This document shows positions 11,890-23,640 of a stretch of 64,000 bases of DNA, piece after piece. The DNA is from Aedes albopictus (lineage: Eukaryota > Arthropoda > Insecta > Diptera > Culicidae): positions 9,831,823 through 9,895,822 of the forward strand of contig NC_085138.1 in NCBI RefSeq assembly GCF_035046485.1, read 5' to 3'. A program made the translations under genes and the position numbers. The notes beneath the pieces were generated by a model. The model was not told the origin of the DNA and did no database searches. It saw only the letters and a list, made by a program, of their open reading frames with translations. Each line of letters begins with the position of its first letter. Position 1 is the stretch's first letter.

Positions 11890-13480
11890 AGTTGAAGTGA
11901 TGTTGATGGAGGTCGTCTAGGGAGCTTCAAGACGGTTCAGTAGATTTCAATGGATTTCATGATGTTCCATGGGGGATACAGGGGAGTTACCGGGGATGGC
12001 AATAGCAATTCAAATGAGTTGTAAGAGGTTTCATGGGGATTCTGAGAAGTTTCGGGGTTAAAGTTATTGAACATATATCTATGAGCCTATATGAGCTATT
12101 TCGTAATGCAGCGAGAGATCATTAGTTACGCTTGTAGTTCCAATGACCTGTAATGAAGGGAGTACTTGGATTTTCAGGGAATCTTGGGGGCTTAAGGTAT
12201 TTTCAGTAGAACTTTAGTGGGATTTACGTAAAATGTACGCATATCGCCTCCACTTTATCATCTTATGCAACATATTATACGATCACTGGTTGACTGGATT
12301 GCAAAGTTCAAATTCAAGGAGCTGCAGAGTTTTCATTGTGTTACAATGGATTTCAGGGGGATTTAGTAAAGTTTAAGAGATGTATACGGTGTTGTAGAAG
12401 AGCTTTTTGCTGGGTTTCTTGGCGGGGATTCATTAGATTTTAGGGTACAGTAACTGTTAAGAATAAGATTACGAGAGTTTCCGGAAGTTTCTTGAAAAAT
12501 TCTAGGGCGTTTCAAGACGCTTCAAAAAGTTTGGATAGGATCCAAGAGGATCCAGGGGACTTCAACAGAACTTAAGGGAAGTCTACGATGATCTTATGAA
12601 GTTTCTATTGGGGTTTCAAGGCGTTTCGAGAATTTCAGAGGATTTATTATTATTTATCTGTATTAACGAGATTTTTAACCCTAGGCTAGTTCATCTCGGG
12701 ACCCACGCTTTACTTTCCTTCCGAAGGAAGAACTCACATTTGTGAGTTTGTCGGGAGTGGGATTCGATCCCAGGTCCTCAGCGTGATAGTCAAGTGTTCT
12801 AACCACTACACCAGGTAGGCTCCAATTTCAGAGGATTTTTTGGGGCTTCAATAGAGTGTAAGTGAAGATCTACGGGGTCTCAGAAAGGTTTATGAGGGAT
12901 TCTAATGTGTTTCAAAGCATTTCAGTGAGTTTCATGGCGTTCTGGGATGATTCAGAGCGTTTTAGGGGTCTTCAGTAGAGCTTAAGGACATATGCGAGTC
13001 AGCTCTCATCATTCACACAATATAAAGGGCTGAAAATACTACTCATCGCTTGCTCACTTTTTATTAACTTTGAGTTGCATTTTCAGATTTATGCGTTTTG
13101 TGGATACCAAGATCCGTATCTTTGAAAATGCGAGACAAAAATGCCCTGGGCATGCTCCCATTTCACCCTGAGGAAAATCTAAAGGCTTTTTCTGTGTGGT
13201 TTCAAGGCATTCTCAGAGGTTTCAAGAGATTTCAGTGGGTTTCTAAGACCTACAGTGCCTTACACTGTAGTAAAAAGTCCACGGGAGTCTCAGGGTTTTT
13301 TTTTTCTGAGGGGTTTCAAGGCCTTTCAGTGGGTTTCAGGGGTTTCCAGGAAATTTCAGAGGATTCTGAGGGATATTCAGAATTGTTTAAGGATAGTTAC
13401 GCACGGCTATCAATGCGTTTCAGGACGCTTCAGGCGGTTCCAGTTAGCTACAGTTGATGTTTCATGAATTTTCATGGTGT
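11890..13480. repeat. Type B degenerate repeat tract, part 2
   Basis: The GGTTTCAAGG/TTTCAGTGGGTTTC texture resumes and is clearest at 12,480-13,450. It is interrupted by the SINE at 12,646-12,823 and by unique pieces near 12,070-12,320 and 12,990-13,150. Open frames of 70-120 codons here are repeat by-products. Confidence 0.7.
12646..12823 (-). mobile_element. tRNA-derived SINE, family 2, copy 1
   Basis: Read on the minus strand, the head has an A box (TGGTGTAGTGG) and a B box (GGATCGAATCC) in tRNA order and spacing, followed by a roughly 100-bp body. A perfect 15-bp target-site duplication, AATTTCAGAGGATTT, lies at 12,631-12,645 and 12,824-12,838. A second copy is at 59,043-59,220. Confidence 0.92.
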
Positions 13481-14199
13481 TTACTCAAAAGAGTTTCAAA
13501 ACAGGAAAAAAATTAGGACCAATTTACCTTTAAGCGATTCTTAGAACCGTCATAAAACCAATAGAAATGTATTTTGGTTTTCATTCAAAATAAAACTTTC
13601 TATCTTTTTGCGGCACCGGAACTATTAAATTGCAATAAATTCGCTGTACAATAGGGTAAGGTTAAGGCAGATATGTAGGAATTTTGAATATTTCTTGTTT
13701 AATTTGTTTTATTACTTTTCCGTCATTCTTGCAGCTTACTGTACATTTATTTATTGGGATTGCATTATTGACCTGTTGTACTGATTATTCTTTGAGCAAG
13801 TTTCTTCTCATAGTAGTCCATAAGAGCTACTAATCATGGGTATGGCATTGCTTCTAACGAATCCCACATAAATTTAAATCATGCATGTGCATGAACTCTT
13901 TCCGGGAACTCATTCCGGAAATATACGAACGCAACGTTCCGAATGGGTTAGGATTTGCATAGCCAAGCCAACCCTGATACTGATATTCGAAGAACCCGTC
14001 CATATTACTAAACCCAAGGCATACTTCCTTTCTAATTGAATTCAAAGCACCATCAGGGTTCAAACGGCACAAACCCCCCTTCCATCCGAGAAGTAACCAC
14101 AGGAAAAGCAGCCAGCAATTTCCACTCACTTCCCGGGAAATTCCCTATGAAAGCGCCGAGTGAGATGATTCCATTCCATCCAAGATCCAATAACTTACC
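13481..14199. other. Unassigned DNA
   Basis: No recognisable gene or transposon ends. A 91-codon minus-strand frame near 13,854-14,129 has no domain and no coding-like features. Confidence 0.45.
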
Positions 14200-14830
14200 A
14201 GTCTTTTGATTAGAAGCCGGGCGCCAACCTGCCAACAACCTGCTACACACCGGACCGTACGGAAGCAGTCCAGCCTAGCCCAGCACCGACCGGCACCGAT
14301 GAGGCTCGTCTCGTCTGATTCACTGAAATTTTAATCACCGAAGGCAAAATTGGATTTGGAATCAATTGTACCTAGTCGTCTTCTTCTTCTGGTCTTCTGG
14401 CTTTTTCTTCTTCTTCGAATCAGGATGGTTCGTTTCTTCTTGTTGTGTGAGATCCGGTCCGGTGTCACATCGAATTGGCTTGCTTCCGATCGACTTCGGA
14501 CCAACGACCGGCTGACCCGGAGAGGACGCAGGGCAAGGTAAGGCGACTTGAAAGCAAATTTAAAATCAAACTTCGTTAGATCGTCCAACCGTCCACCACC
14601 ATCACCACCACCAGCAACAACACTGGGTTTTGATTGGATTTCGATAGCAATTTATTTAATTGCTTCGAAATTCAATCACCGTCGTCGGGTTCGACTCCCC
14701 AAATGGTCGGTGGATGTGTGTGATGGTCAGGATCGGAAGAGGACCAAGAACAAATCTGGATTTGAAATGTGCTTGACGACCTACAAAAGCCCAATGTGCA
14801 CCATACCTAATTGAAAGCGCTTTGCATAAA
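14200..14830. other. GC-richer unique stretch, possible untranslated exon
   Basis: Composition is higher in GC and non-repetitive, and a good splice-donor match (CAAGGTAAGG) lies near 14,532. This could be a 5' untranslated exon of a gene extending beyond the window. No protein-coding evidence supports it, so the idea is weak inference. 14,831-15,009 is plain AT-rich DNA. Confidence 0.25.
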
Positions 14831-15019
14831 AGAATATAATAAGAACGTCACAAAAGAAAGGTAGGTAATTGCTTCATGTAAATAAGAGGACTTATTCAAT
14901 TTCAATAATTGTCAAAATTCGCATGGCAAATGTTTTTTAATATTTATTTTCGAATTGCCTTTCGATAAATACAAAGTGTGAAAAAATCCCTAAAGGGATT
15001 CTCTAGCATATCTCCATCA

Positions 15020-15424
15020 CATATACAGGACTAATAACAGGACACTGTCTTACCAATTATCACAAGAAAATAATGAGAAAAGTTGAAGATGATACTTGTC
15101 GATTTTGCGATGAGGAATCTGAAACCTCTGCACATTTATTATGTGACTGTGTTACACTCTTTACTACAAGAGTAAGATATTTTGATAAGGGATTCCTACA
15201 GCCCTCTGAAATATGGTACTTACAGCCTTGTAAAGTAATTAATTTTATACGACACATTCTTCCCTGCGGGGAAACATCCGACGATCATGCGCTGAGGGTC
15301 TCTGCTCATAGTGACCTATCGCCTTGATATGTGGTTACATAGATTAAAGCGGGTGGTGTATCACAAAAGATCAGAAAATTGGTCGCAGTGATAAGTTACC
15401 CTACAAAAAAAAAAAAAAAAAAAA
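15020..15424 (+). mobile_element. 5'-truncated non-LTR retrotransposon (RNase H/zinc-finger 3' end)
   Basis: A frame from about 15,030 reads TGLITGHCLTNYHKK, then a C-x2-C-x8-H-x4-C motif (CRFCDEESETSAHLLCDC) typical of the end of ORF2 in LOA/R1/Jockey-type elements that carry RNase H. The 3' end is a poly(A) run at 15,403-15,424. A 10-bp target-site duplication, ATCTCCATCA, lies at 15,010-15,019 and 15,425-15,434, so the whole insertion is bounded. A related minus-strand end lies at 63,415-64,000. Confidence 0.88.
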
Positions 15425-15677
15425 ATCTCCATCATAATTTCTTACAATTATAACATAATTCCAAGAACTCCACACACAATTTCCAAGATTTTCTCCAGAT
15501 ATTGTAAAAACGTTTTGGAAAGGCATTTTCAAGAATAAAAGCATGAGAATTTCCAAAAAGAAAAGATTTTATAACAGGTCTCAGAACCTCCTCAAAAACC
15601 CATTAAATGTCAACATTCCTGTACTTCTCAATTTAGTCGTTGAGATATTCTAGCCCAGAGCAATTGTAAACCAAACA

Positions 15678-15823
15678 GAATTCCAAAAGTTATTTTGAAA
15701 AAAAAAATAAAAAAAAAGAGAATATTCAATTCTCAGAAAAACAAATTGAGTGTTTTTTTTTTTTTTTTTGAGAATTGTATATTCTTGGAAGTTTCGAAAT
15801 TTATTTTAAATCTTTTGGAATTC
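15678..15823. mobile_element. Foldback/MITE-like inverted repeat
   Basis: GAATTCCAAAAG plus an A-rich run and GAATATTCAATTCTCA on the left is matched inversely on the right by TGAGAATTGTATATTC and CTTTTGGAATTC. The arms are about 60-70 bp. No target duplication was identified. Confidence 0.5.
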
Positions 15824-17721
15824 CGGTCGTGTCATAAATTTAGCTTCTCTACTAACGTAAACGTAGAATCCTAGAAAAAATGTTCTCATATACATATGTT
15901 GGAATATGATTTTTCATAAAAGCTATTTATCGAATTGAGGAGGTCAATAAAACAGTCATAAACCCAAAATGAAATAATGTAGGTTTTATGATAGCTCTCA
16001 GAGCCTCCTTAAAAACTAATTAGGCATGCAATTGTCTCTTTGGCTATGGCAGAATTTCATGTGGTAAATTCGAAGTCATGCCTGTAAATGCTCACAGAAA
16101 AATTTCAAATCCAAAAAAAAACTATTCATAAAAAATAACCTTAAGGAAATTATAGAAGAAATTCAACAATGATGGTATCGACTATATGAAGAAATCATCT
16201 AAGCGGACGAATTCCAACACCTCTGAAAAATGTCTTGGGAATCTGAGAATGTGAGCAGGAACTTCGGACGAATTTTGAAAAACTTCTTATGAAGTTTCTA
16301 GAAGATCTCTTCAGAGACACTGCACTGGAGTTTAAAAAACTGCCGACAGACGTAGGTGCTATTTCTTGTTACAACAAAAACAGCAAAAATAATTCTAGGA
16401 ACTCTATACGGGCTCCTAAAAGATTTCCTGTACTCAAAGAAATAGTTTTCAACAACGGTTTAGTGAAATTTTTGATTTATTTTCAAAAATTTTATTTATT
16501 TTATTTATTTTTTTTTTATTCTTGATTATATTAAATTTTTTTGTTATGAATAATATCCTAAATCACTAGAGCCATGGTGGAAAAAGCTTCGTTTCATTCT
16601 GAAAAAAATGTCATGAGAACCTCAGAATGTGAGCAGAAACCTGGATCGAATCTTGAGAAGCTTCTAATGAAGTTTTCAGAATACCTCCTCAGAGTTGTCA
16701 AAGAAATTGTCCTTCTTTCGGCATGAGATATAATTTCGTCTCAACAATAAAAACAGCGCAAATAATTCTAGAAATTTCACAAAATCTACAGAAGGATTTC
16801 TTGTACTACAATAGAAAAGTTCTAAACACGATAAGAGTGGAATTTTTGAAAATAAATACTTAACTTTTTCATAGACGATATTTTGATACCGCCAGAGTAA
16901 TTCTAGAGGAAATTTTGTTTTATCTGATTCTTGGGCAAATTCCGGGTCAAATCCATTCTGAAAAAATATCAAATTATTTAGAAAAAAAATCGACATGGCA
17001 AATTCTCGAACAAGGTAAAAAACTAAAATAAAAATAAGTTATTTGGTTTATTTTAGTATTTCGAATTAGTTTATGCCAAGTATTTCGAAAAACCATATTT
17101 TGCAGATATGTATAACTATTCTACCTACTCAAATCCTTTAAAACTTTAATTAAGGATTCCATCATGAGTTTTTTCTAGAACTCCGGAAAAAAAAGAAGAA
17201 TTCTTACACGGAATGCGAAAGAAAACTTCCAAAACAATTCTCCTCCAGAAATTTCCGAAAGTGCATTTTTTAAAGTTCCAACTGACGATATTTCCTGGAA
17301 TTCCATAAAATCGGATTCCAGTTTCATCAACATTTCTACAACAGTTTGTGGGGTTTTTTCACCGAAAAAAATCAACAAATCTCGAAACATTTCTACAACA
17401 GTTCATGCAGGGTTTGATTTTTCAAAATTTTCATGGCTTATTCCAATATTTTCACAATTACAAATTACTTCCATCAGAAATTACTATAATTTTTGTGTAA
17501 CTCTGAAAACTCATTTAAAACAGTACTCTAAAAATTCTTCATGGTATTACTCAGTACTTCAGCCTCAGCCGAGGCATTCTCGAGTGCCGTAAATCTTTCT
17601 CAGGTGCGTCGCAGGTTCCTGAGCCATAAAAAAAAAACAAACTCTCTAAGTACAAAACACGGAATACTGCCATCTTGAGACCAACAATTGAAAGGCCCGC
17701 ATCAATATTTTGTGAACAAAT
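15824..17721. repeat. AT-rich DNA with weak type A-like repeats
   Basis: From about 16,180 to 17,400 words such as GGAATTCC, TTCTAGAA and GAAATTTC recur loosely, as in the type A tract but more decayed. Poly(T)/poly(A) slippage tracts are common. No coding feature recognised. Confidence 0.4.
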
Positions 17722-19101
17722 TAGCGTTGGGCAATTTTGAATCGATGTTCGCAACACCGATGTTTTTGTTCCGATTAATCGATTTTTTGAATTGATGTTG
17801 AAGCTTCACAAAATCGACCGAATCGATTTTTTGCATTCGAATTTTTCTTTCGATTCAAAAATATTAAATTTCTTTTTTTTTCAGAATACCATTAAAAATG
17901 TAAAATACGTAAATATAAATCGAGGTAAAATGTACATAAAATCAAAGTACATAAAATCGAGGGTCTATATAATCTAGGATTCACTTAAATAATCAAGGTA
18001 TACCTGTATGTCTCAGGTTTTTTTGGGAAATCCCTCCCATTGGTCTAAGTGAATCTTTCTCAGGATTCTGGAGGAATCCTTCTTATGGTCTAGAGAGTCC
18101 TTTTCAGGGTCTTAGCGCATCCTTCTCAGGATTCTAGGTCAGACCATCTCTGGGTTTCGATTTTTTTTTAATTTTTTTTTTTGAGAATCCCTCTCAGGGT
18201 CCCTCTCAGGGTTCTGGGGAAACTGCTTTCAGGATTCTAATGGGATGTCTGTCAATACTGTAGAAGAATTTCTCTCAGGATTCTGGATGAATCCACTAGA
18301 GAGTTCTGGGGATATTCGTCTAAGTATTCTGGGAGAATCCCGAGGAAATACTTCTCGTCGGATTCTGAGACAATCCATCACATGATTCAAGGAGAATCCA
18401 TCTTGGGAATCTGAGGAAATCCCTCAGGATTCTGAAAGAATTCCTCTAAAGATTCTGAGCATGATTCTGAGAGAATCCATCTTAGAAAACTGGAGTTATC
18501 TCTCCCAGGATTCTAGGGAAATTTTTAACAGAATGCAGGGAGAATTCCTATTGGGAGAGTCTTTCTCTCTTTACTGGGATAAGGTCTGTGAGGATGATCA
18601 TTTTCAGCATTTTGAAGGAATCTGTCACAGAATTTTAGAGGAATCCTCAGCATTATGGAAGAGTCCCTTTAAAAATTCTGGAGGATTTTTTTCTCAGCAG
18701 TATTATATTATCAGAATTCCATCTATCCATCTATCAGAATTCCAGGGAATCTCTGGATTCTAAGGGAATTCATTTCACGATTTCGGGATATATCCTACCA
18801 GAGCTCCCTACCAAGGGTGAATCCATTTCAGGATTCTAAGAAATTTCTGGATGATCTGGGTTGTTTTCTCTAAGGATTCTGGAAGACTCTTACTTAGGAT
18901 CCCACTCGGAATTCTGAGGAAAATTTTGTCAGCATTCTTAGGAACTTCTCTTAGACTCCTTGGAGAAGTATACTAAACATTATCAGAATTGTGGCAAAAT
19001 TCCTCTCAGAATTCTGGGGGGATCCCATACAGGATTCTAGTGGCATCCTTCTCAGGATTCTGCGTAAGACCCTTTTAAGATTCTGAGGAAATATTACTAA
19101 G

Positions 19102-19188
19102 ACCGTTCGCAATGCTGTTTTATTTTGTATGGCGAGTTTTAAAATTTTTAAAACTCGCCATACAAAATAAAACAGCATTGCGAACGGC
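19102..19188. mobile_element. 87-bp near-perfect palindromic MITE
   Basis: The left arm ACCGTTCGCAATGCTG...GGCGAGTTTTAAAA is matched base for base by the right arm, with almost no loop (centre near 19,145). The direct repeat CTAAG at 19,097-19,101 and 19,189-19,193 looks like a 5-bp target duplication. Confidence 0.85.
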
Positions 19189-19856
19189 CTAAGTATTCTA
19201 CGGATACACTTCCCAAGATTCTCTGAAACTTTGGTTTTCTGGGGAGATCTCTGTCAGGATTTTGAGAAAATTTCTCTCAAGATTCTGGAGAATTTGTCTC
19301 ATGATTCTGGAGAAATTCTTGGGATTCTAGGGCTGCATTTTCCAAGATTCTTCTAGGTCACTCTATTCCCTAATTACTTATTATTGAAGAATCTCTCACG
19401 AGAATTCTAGATAAATTTGGATTTTGAAGAATCCCTCACTTAGATTTTATGATTCCTCTTAGGGTTCAGAAGAAATCCTCCTCAGCATTCTGTTTTCTGT
19501 ATTCTGGAGCAGTTTCTCCCATAAATTCCTTTCAGGATTCCCCGGGTAGACGAGAATATCTGAATCACATCTCAAATCGAACAACTTTTACTGTCATAGT
19601 TCGATATAATTTTGATGTGTTATTCAAAAATTCAATGAATATCGCACGAATAGCTCAAAGTGATATGATATCAATTTTTGTTCTTGTCGAAATAACTGAA
19701 AATTTCTACATAAGAACAAATGTAGCTCTTCTGCACGAAATGGAACTCATATACCCATAAAGATAGCTCAATGTTAGTGGCATGCCATGTGCTTCTTTCT
19801 GAGCTGTGAAAACGAAGAACGTCATGCTCCCATGTTATTCACAACAGTAAGCCACA

Positions 19857-19930
19857 GTTGAGTGGTAAGCATCGGCGCCTGTGAATCTTAAGGACGTAGG
19901 TTCGATGCTGGATGTTGGCATTTTTTTTAT
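19857..19930 (+). repeat. tRNA-like pol III promoter module
   Basis: An A-box-like GAGTGGTAAGCA and a B box GGTTCGATGCT are spaced as in a tRNA, and the module ends in a T run near 19,921. It sits in the middle of a non-repetitive block (about 19,555-20,130) that interrupts the type C repeats. A functional tRNA gene is unlikely: no good acceptor stem is visible. Confidence 0.55.
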
Positions 19931-21640
19931 TTTTTCAAGAAAAAGGTCGACAAATCTTTTCTGCTACTGGTTTGATTTTGTAATATCTTAACGAGCTATT
20001 ATTGAGCAATTCATCATACTAGATTTTGCTATTATTTCTTATATCAATCATCTCAATATCAGTTTTTGTTCTTCAGTAATTCAGTTAGTAATAACTGAAT
20101 ATGCTATTCATTAGATTTTTTATCCTACTCGGGGGAAAAATCCCTCTAGTAATCAGGGAAAATCCTTGACATGATTATGGGAAGATTCTCTTGAGAATCT
20201 GGTGTAATAATTTAAAGTATTCTAGAGGAATCACTCTCGGAGTTCTAGGAAAATTCCATTCAGGAGTTAAGGGGAGTCCTTTCAAAGATTCTGGGGGAGT
20301 GTTTTTCAGGAATCTGAGGTAGTTGTTCTGTTTTGTTTGGGAAAACCTCTCAGAATTCCTGACACACCTTCTCAGGGTGCAGGGGAAGTTCATTCTAGAA
20401 GTTTTCGTAATCTCTACCACGGAGAATCCCCATCAATTTTTGGAGAAATACCTCTTAGGTTTCTAGATATATTTTCTTCAATAATCTGGAAAAATTCCTC
20501 TTATGAAGCCTCTCACGATTCTGGGGGATTCGCTCGCAGAATTCTGAGGGATACCTTTTGGGATTCTGGCTGAGTTATTGTTAGCATTCTAAATGAATCC
20601 ACCCAGGATTTTAGGGAAATTCTGGGAGAATACTTAAAAGGATTCTGGAGGAATTCTTCTCAGGATTCCGGGGAATCCTGACTCCCAGAATTCTGTGAGA
20701 GTATATCTCAGATTTCTTTGGCAATCCTGACCAGTATTTTTAGGGAACTGGAGTATTCCTTCTAAGGATTCTAAGCTACCCTTTTCAGGATTCTGGGTAA
20801 TTGCTTTTAAGTTTCTTGGGGATTTCAGCTTAGACTTTTTTTTGTGAGAATCTCTCTCAGTATTTTAGATGAATTAATTTCAAGAATGTGGAAGATCCGC
20901 CCTTGGATTTCCGCTAAGGATTCTGGGATAATCCCTCTTAAGATTGTGGAACATTTTGAGAGAATCCCAAGGGTAAGCTTTTGTCAGGATTATGGGACAA
21001 TCTATCACAAGATTCTGGGAGAATTCCTCTCGGGACTCTGAGACAACTCATCTCATAGATATAGAGAAATCACTCTCAGAAAAATCAGAGAGAATTCCTA
21101 CCAAGATACCAGAAGAGTCTTGTTTTTTTTTTTCGCTTAGGGTTCTAGTGTTATCATTTTCAGCATTCAGAATTCTGGAGGAGTATCTTTAAAGATCCTG
21201 GGGGAGTTTCTCTCAGCAGTCTGCGGGAATTTATCTCAGTACTATATTGGTATACTTCTCAGAATTCTGGGGAATCTCAGGATCTCAAGATTTTTCTTTC
21301 GATTCAAAAATATTCATTTTCATTTGTTTTGCAGAATGCACTGTCTCAACGTTTTTTTTTTTTTTTTTTTCATTTTCGAATCAGAGTCGCGAAATGTTCG
21401 ATGTAGAAACTCAAATTTAGATATTGAATTTATTAAGACTAATAAAACTTACGATGAACTTGAACTACATGCAGTAAACAAATTATTTCTTAGTTTTGTA
21501 ATATTTTATAATATCGAATCGATGTGAAAACATCGATTCAAAACATTTGATTAAATCGGTAAATCGATTCTGCTAATCCGATTCGAATCGATTCACAAAA
21601 ACCGATGTTTCAGCCAGATTGGCCCAATGCTAGAACAAAT

Positions 21641-22507
21641 ACGTTTCTGTTTATTTAGGGCCTTCTACGATCGACCCATGCATCTCAATATCATTAACAC
21701 AGAGCAGGTAGGCTACGCTTTCTGTTTAACGTATTGAGATTCTTTGATGGATCACAGAAGGCCTTGAATCGACAGAATTGTGTTTGTTTACAAAATGTTG
21801 AGGTGGCCATTTCCATTATTGGTATTTTTTTTTGTATTTTTTTCTTGGTCAAACTAGTATTGCTTCATTTTCGTTTTAATAATGGGAAAGTTAAAATTAG
21901 TATTAGTATCGGTAAGCTTTCCACCAGTTTTTTATAATTTGAGTTATGATTCTGATATTATTTTATTAAGGTATCAGAAGGTCAGCTCCAGAGGCTTATG
22001 GCTCTTCTTACGCTGTCATGCTGTCTCATATTTTTCAGAACTATTTTTTTCTTTGGCAATCCTGCCCAGTATTTTTAGGGAACTCGAAATCCTCGTTTTG
22101 GACACAAAACCTCTATGTATTCTTGTATTACTCCCTGAAATATTGTTGGAGTCTTGAAATACTACAATCCCAACATTCGTATTAAAATTCGCCGTAAACT
22201 CAAAACTTTTCAAATTTTGCGTAACTTTTTTACTGAGTCAAAACTCTCAAAATTTGCAACAGTTTTTTTCGGAAAAAAAAATATTGAGAAACTTTAAAAT
22301 TATAACTGTATCTAACAAGTCTGTGTTGAATTTATGTAGTTTCCACGATCTAGTCAATATAATTTTAAAAATCTTAAGATCATTTTTGGAATGCTTTGAC
22401 AGTTTGTTTTGGAACTAATATTTTGGAAACCGAAATTTTCAGATTCTAAATTATGTATAATTCTGAATGTTTTCCACCTTTCTGTATTTCAATCTGTTGA
22501 GTAAAAA
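21641..22507. other. Unassigned AT-rich DNA
   Basis: No gene recognised. A short string near 21,975-22,000 (CAGCTCCAGAGGC) resembles part of the LINE 3' region at 63,480-63,540. Confidence 0.45.
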
Positions 22508-22742
22508 TCTAGACCAACATTTGAAAAGGCCGGAACAACCATTGCAAATTCTCACTTGTTTCGTCCCTCCTGGGCGTATTTCAACATTTTTATGCAAACT
22601 TTTCCCGTTAACAGATAGAGGGGAGTCAGATCTATCTGTTACTGGTAAAAGATTTCATGAATAATGGGGGGTACGCCTAGGAGCAGCAGGAGAAGCAGAA
22701 ATTCGCAATGGCTGTTACGCCCTTTTCATATGTTGGTCTAGA
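22508..22742. mobile_element. Foldback MITE, 235 bp
   Basis: Arms of about 70 bp are inverted: TCTAGACCAACATTTGAAAA, then ACCATTGCAAATTCT and CTCCTGGGCGTA on the left, with matching complements from 22,671 to 22,742. A clear target duplication was not found. Confidence 0.7.
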
Positions 22743-23344
22743 AATGTTTGCAATTTAATTGGACTAGTTTGCCAATTTGCTGTCAATAACGAGCACACAC
22801 TTGAATAAGTTGAAGTCCAGATTTGCTTCAATTATGTTGGTAAAAGGTGTTGCTGCACCGAAAAATTTCTAAAAACTTCAAAAGAATGCAAAAAGTTTGG
22901 GAACCGCTGATATTACCCATAAAAGTAAGCATAAAAGTGTTTGTGAACTTTCTTCAAAAATATCAAATAGTGGTGATTATCTACCCGTGAAAACAATTTG
23001 AAGGATTATCATAAAAACTTAGGAAAAAACTGTAGAATGTATTCATTTGCATCCAGTCAAGGAAACTTGATTCAGAAAGAGTTTACTTTCCAGAAACTTC
23101 TCCTGGAAGTGACTCTCTGAGTCTTGATGGCATATCTGGTTCTATTTTCAACTATTCTCTCAGGCAGAATTCTCCAGAAAATCCTACTAAGAAATTCCAA
23201 AAATTCTTCTACACGAAAGTCGTCACGACTTTCGTGTAGAAGAAATGTTTTCCAAAAATGTCCAATTAAACTTAGAACTCTTTAGGGTTACCTGTCGATC
23301 GCTGACGTCCCATCAGTGTAGTTTGCATTCCAATTAAAGAATAT
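22743..23344. other. Unassigned DNA with one short palindrome
   Basis: Nothing recognisable apart from the 41-bp palindrome at 23,204-23,244. Confidence 0.45.
23204..23244. repeat. Perfect 41-bp palindrome
   Basis: TTCTTCTACACGAAAGTCGT and its exact complement are separated by a single base. It could form a 20-bp hairpin stem. No terminator context or flanking duplication was recognised. Confidence 0.85.
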
Positions 23345-23640
23345 CTTCACTCTCTTTGATGTAACATCCCAGCTGAGACAAAGCCTGCTTTTTTGCTAAG
23401 TGTTCTAAGAACACTTCCACAGTTATTAACAAAGAGCTTCCTTTTTAAAGATGGAGATGAACCGGCCAGCGGCTGAAAGTTTCGATAATAAAGATATTCA
23501 TTCATGAGAGCTTCCTCTGCCAATGACCTTTCCGCATATGTAATGTATATCATGTAGCAGGTAAATATGTACGAAAATACTCTATGCCCAAGCAAGTCGA
23601 TGGAATTTCCATTACTGAAAGTTCCTGGACCAACCGCGAA
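23345..23640 (-). mobile_element. Diverged tRNA-type SINE with an internal 75-bp insertion
   Basis: On the plus strand the words GAGACAAAGCCTGCTT, AAGTGTTCTAAGAACACTTCC, TGCCAATGACC, TACTCTATGCCCA and TTCCTGGACCAACCG mirror the body of the SINE at 59,968-60,325 and, more loosely, the SINEs at 30,615 and 31,501. The body is interrupted at 23,442-23,516 by a short sequence flanked by the 9-bp direct repeat AGAGCTTCC. The tRNA head is decayed. Confidence 0.7.

Larger units (their letters stand above)
18010..21300. repeat. Type C degenerate repeat tract
   Basis: Words such as GATTCTGGGAGAATCC, CTCTCAGGATTCT and GAGGAATCC recur with a period near 22-24 bp over about 3.3 kb. The array is very diverged, so copies were probably amplified long ago or under continuous slippage. 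It is contained within the hAT-type element at 17,722-21,632. Frames such as 18,461-18,763 are repeat by-products. Confidence 0.8.
17722..21632. mobile_element. hAT-type non-autonomous element, 3.9 kb, loaded with satellite-like repeats
   Basis: The ends are inverted: TAGCGTTGGGCAATTTTGAA on the left and ...TTGGCCCAATGCTA on the right (inverted TAGCATTGGGCCAA), with AATCGATGTT-rich subterminal sequence on both sides. A perfect 8-bp direct repeat, GAACAAAT, flanks it at 17,714-17,721 and 21,633-21,640, the duplication size of hAT transposons. No transposase frame exists inside. Most of the interior is the type C repeat tract, with further insertions at 19,102-19,188 and around 19,555-20,130. 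Confidence 0.85.
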
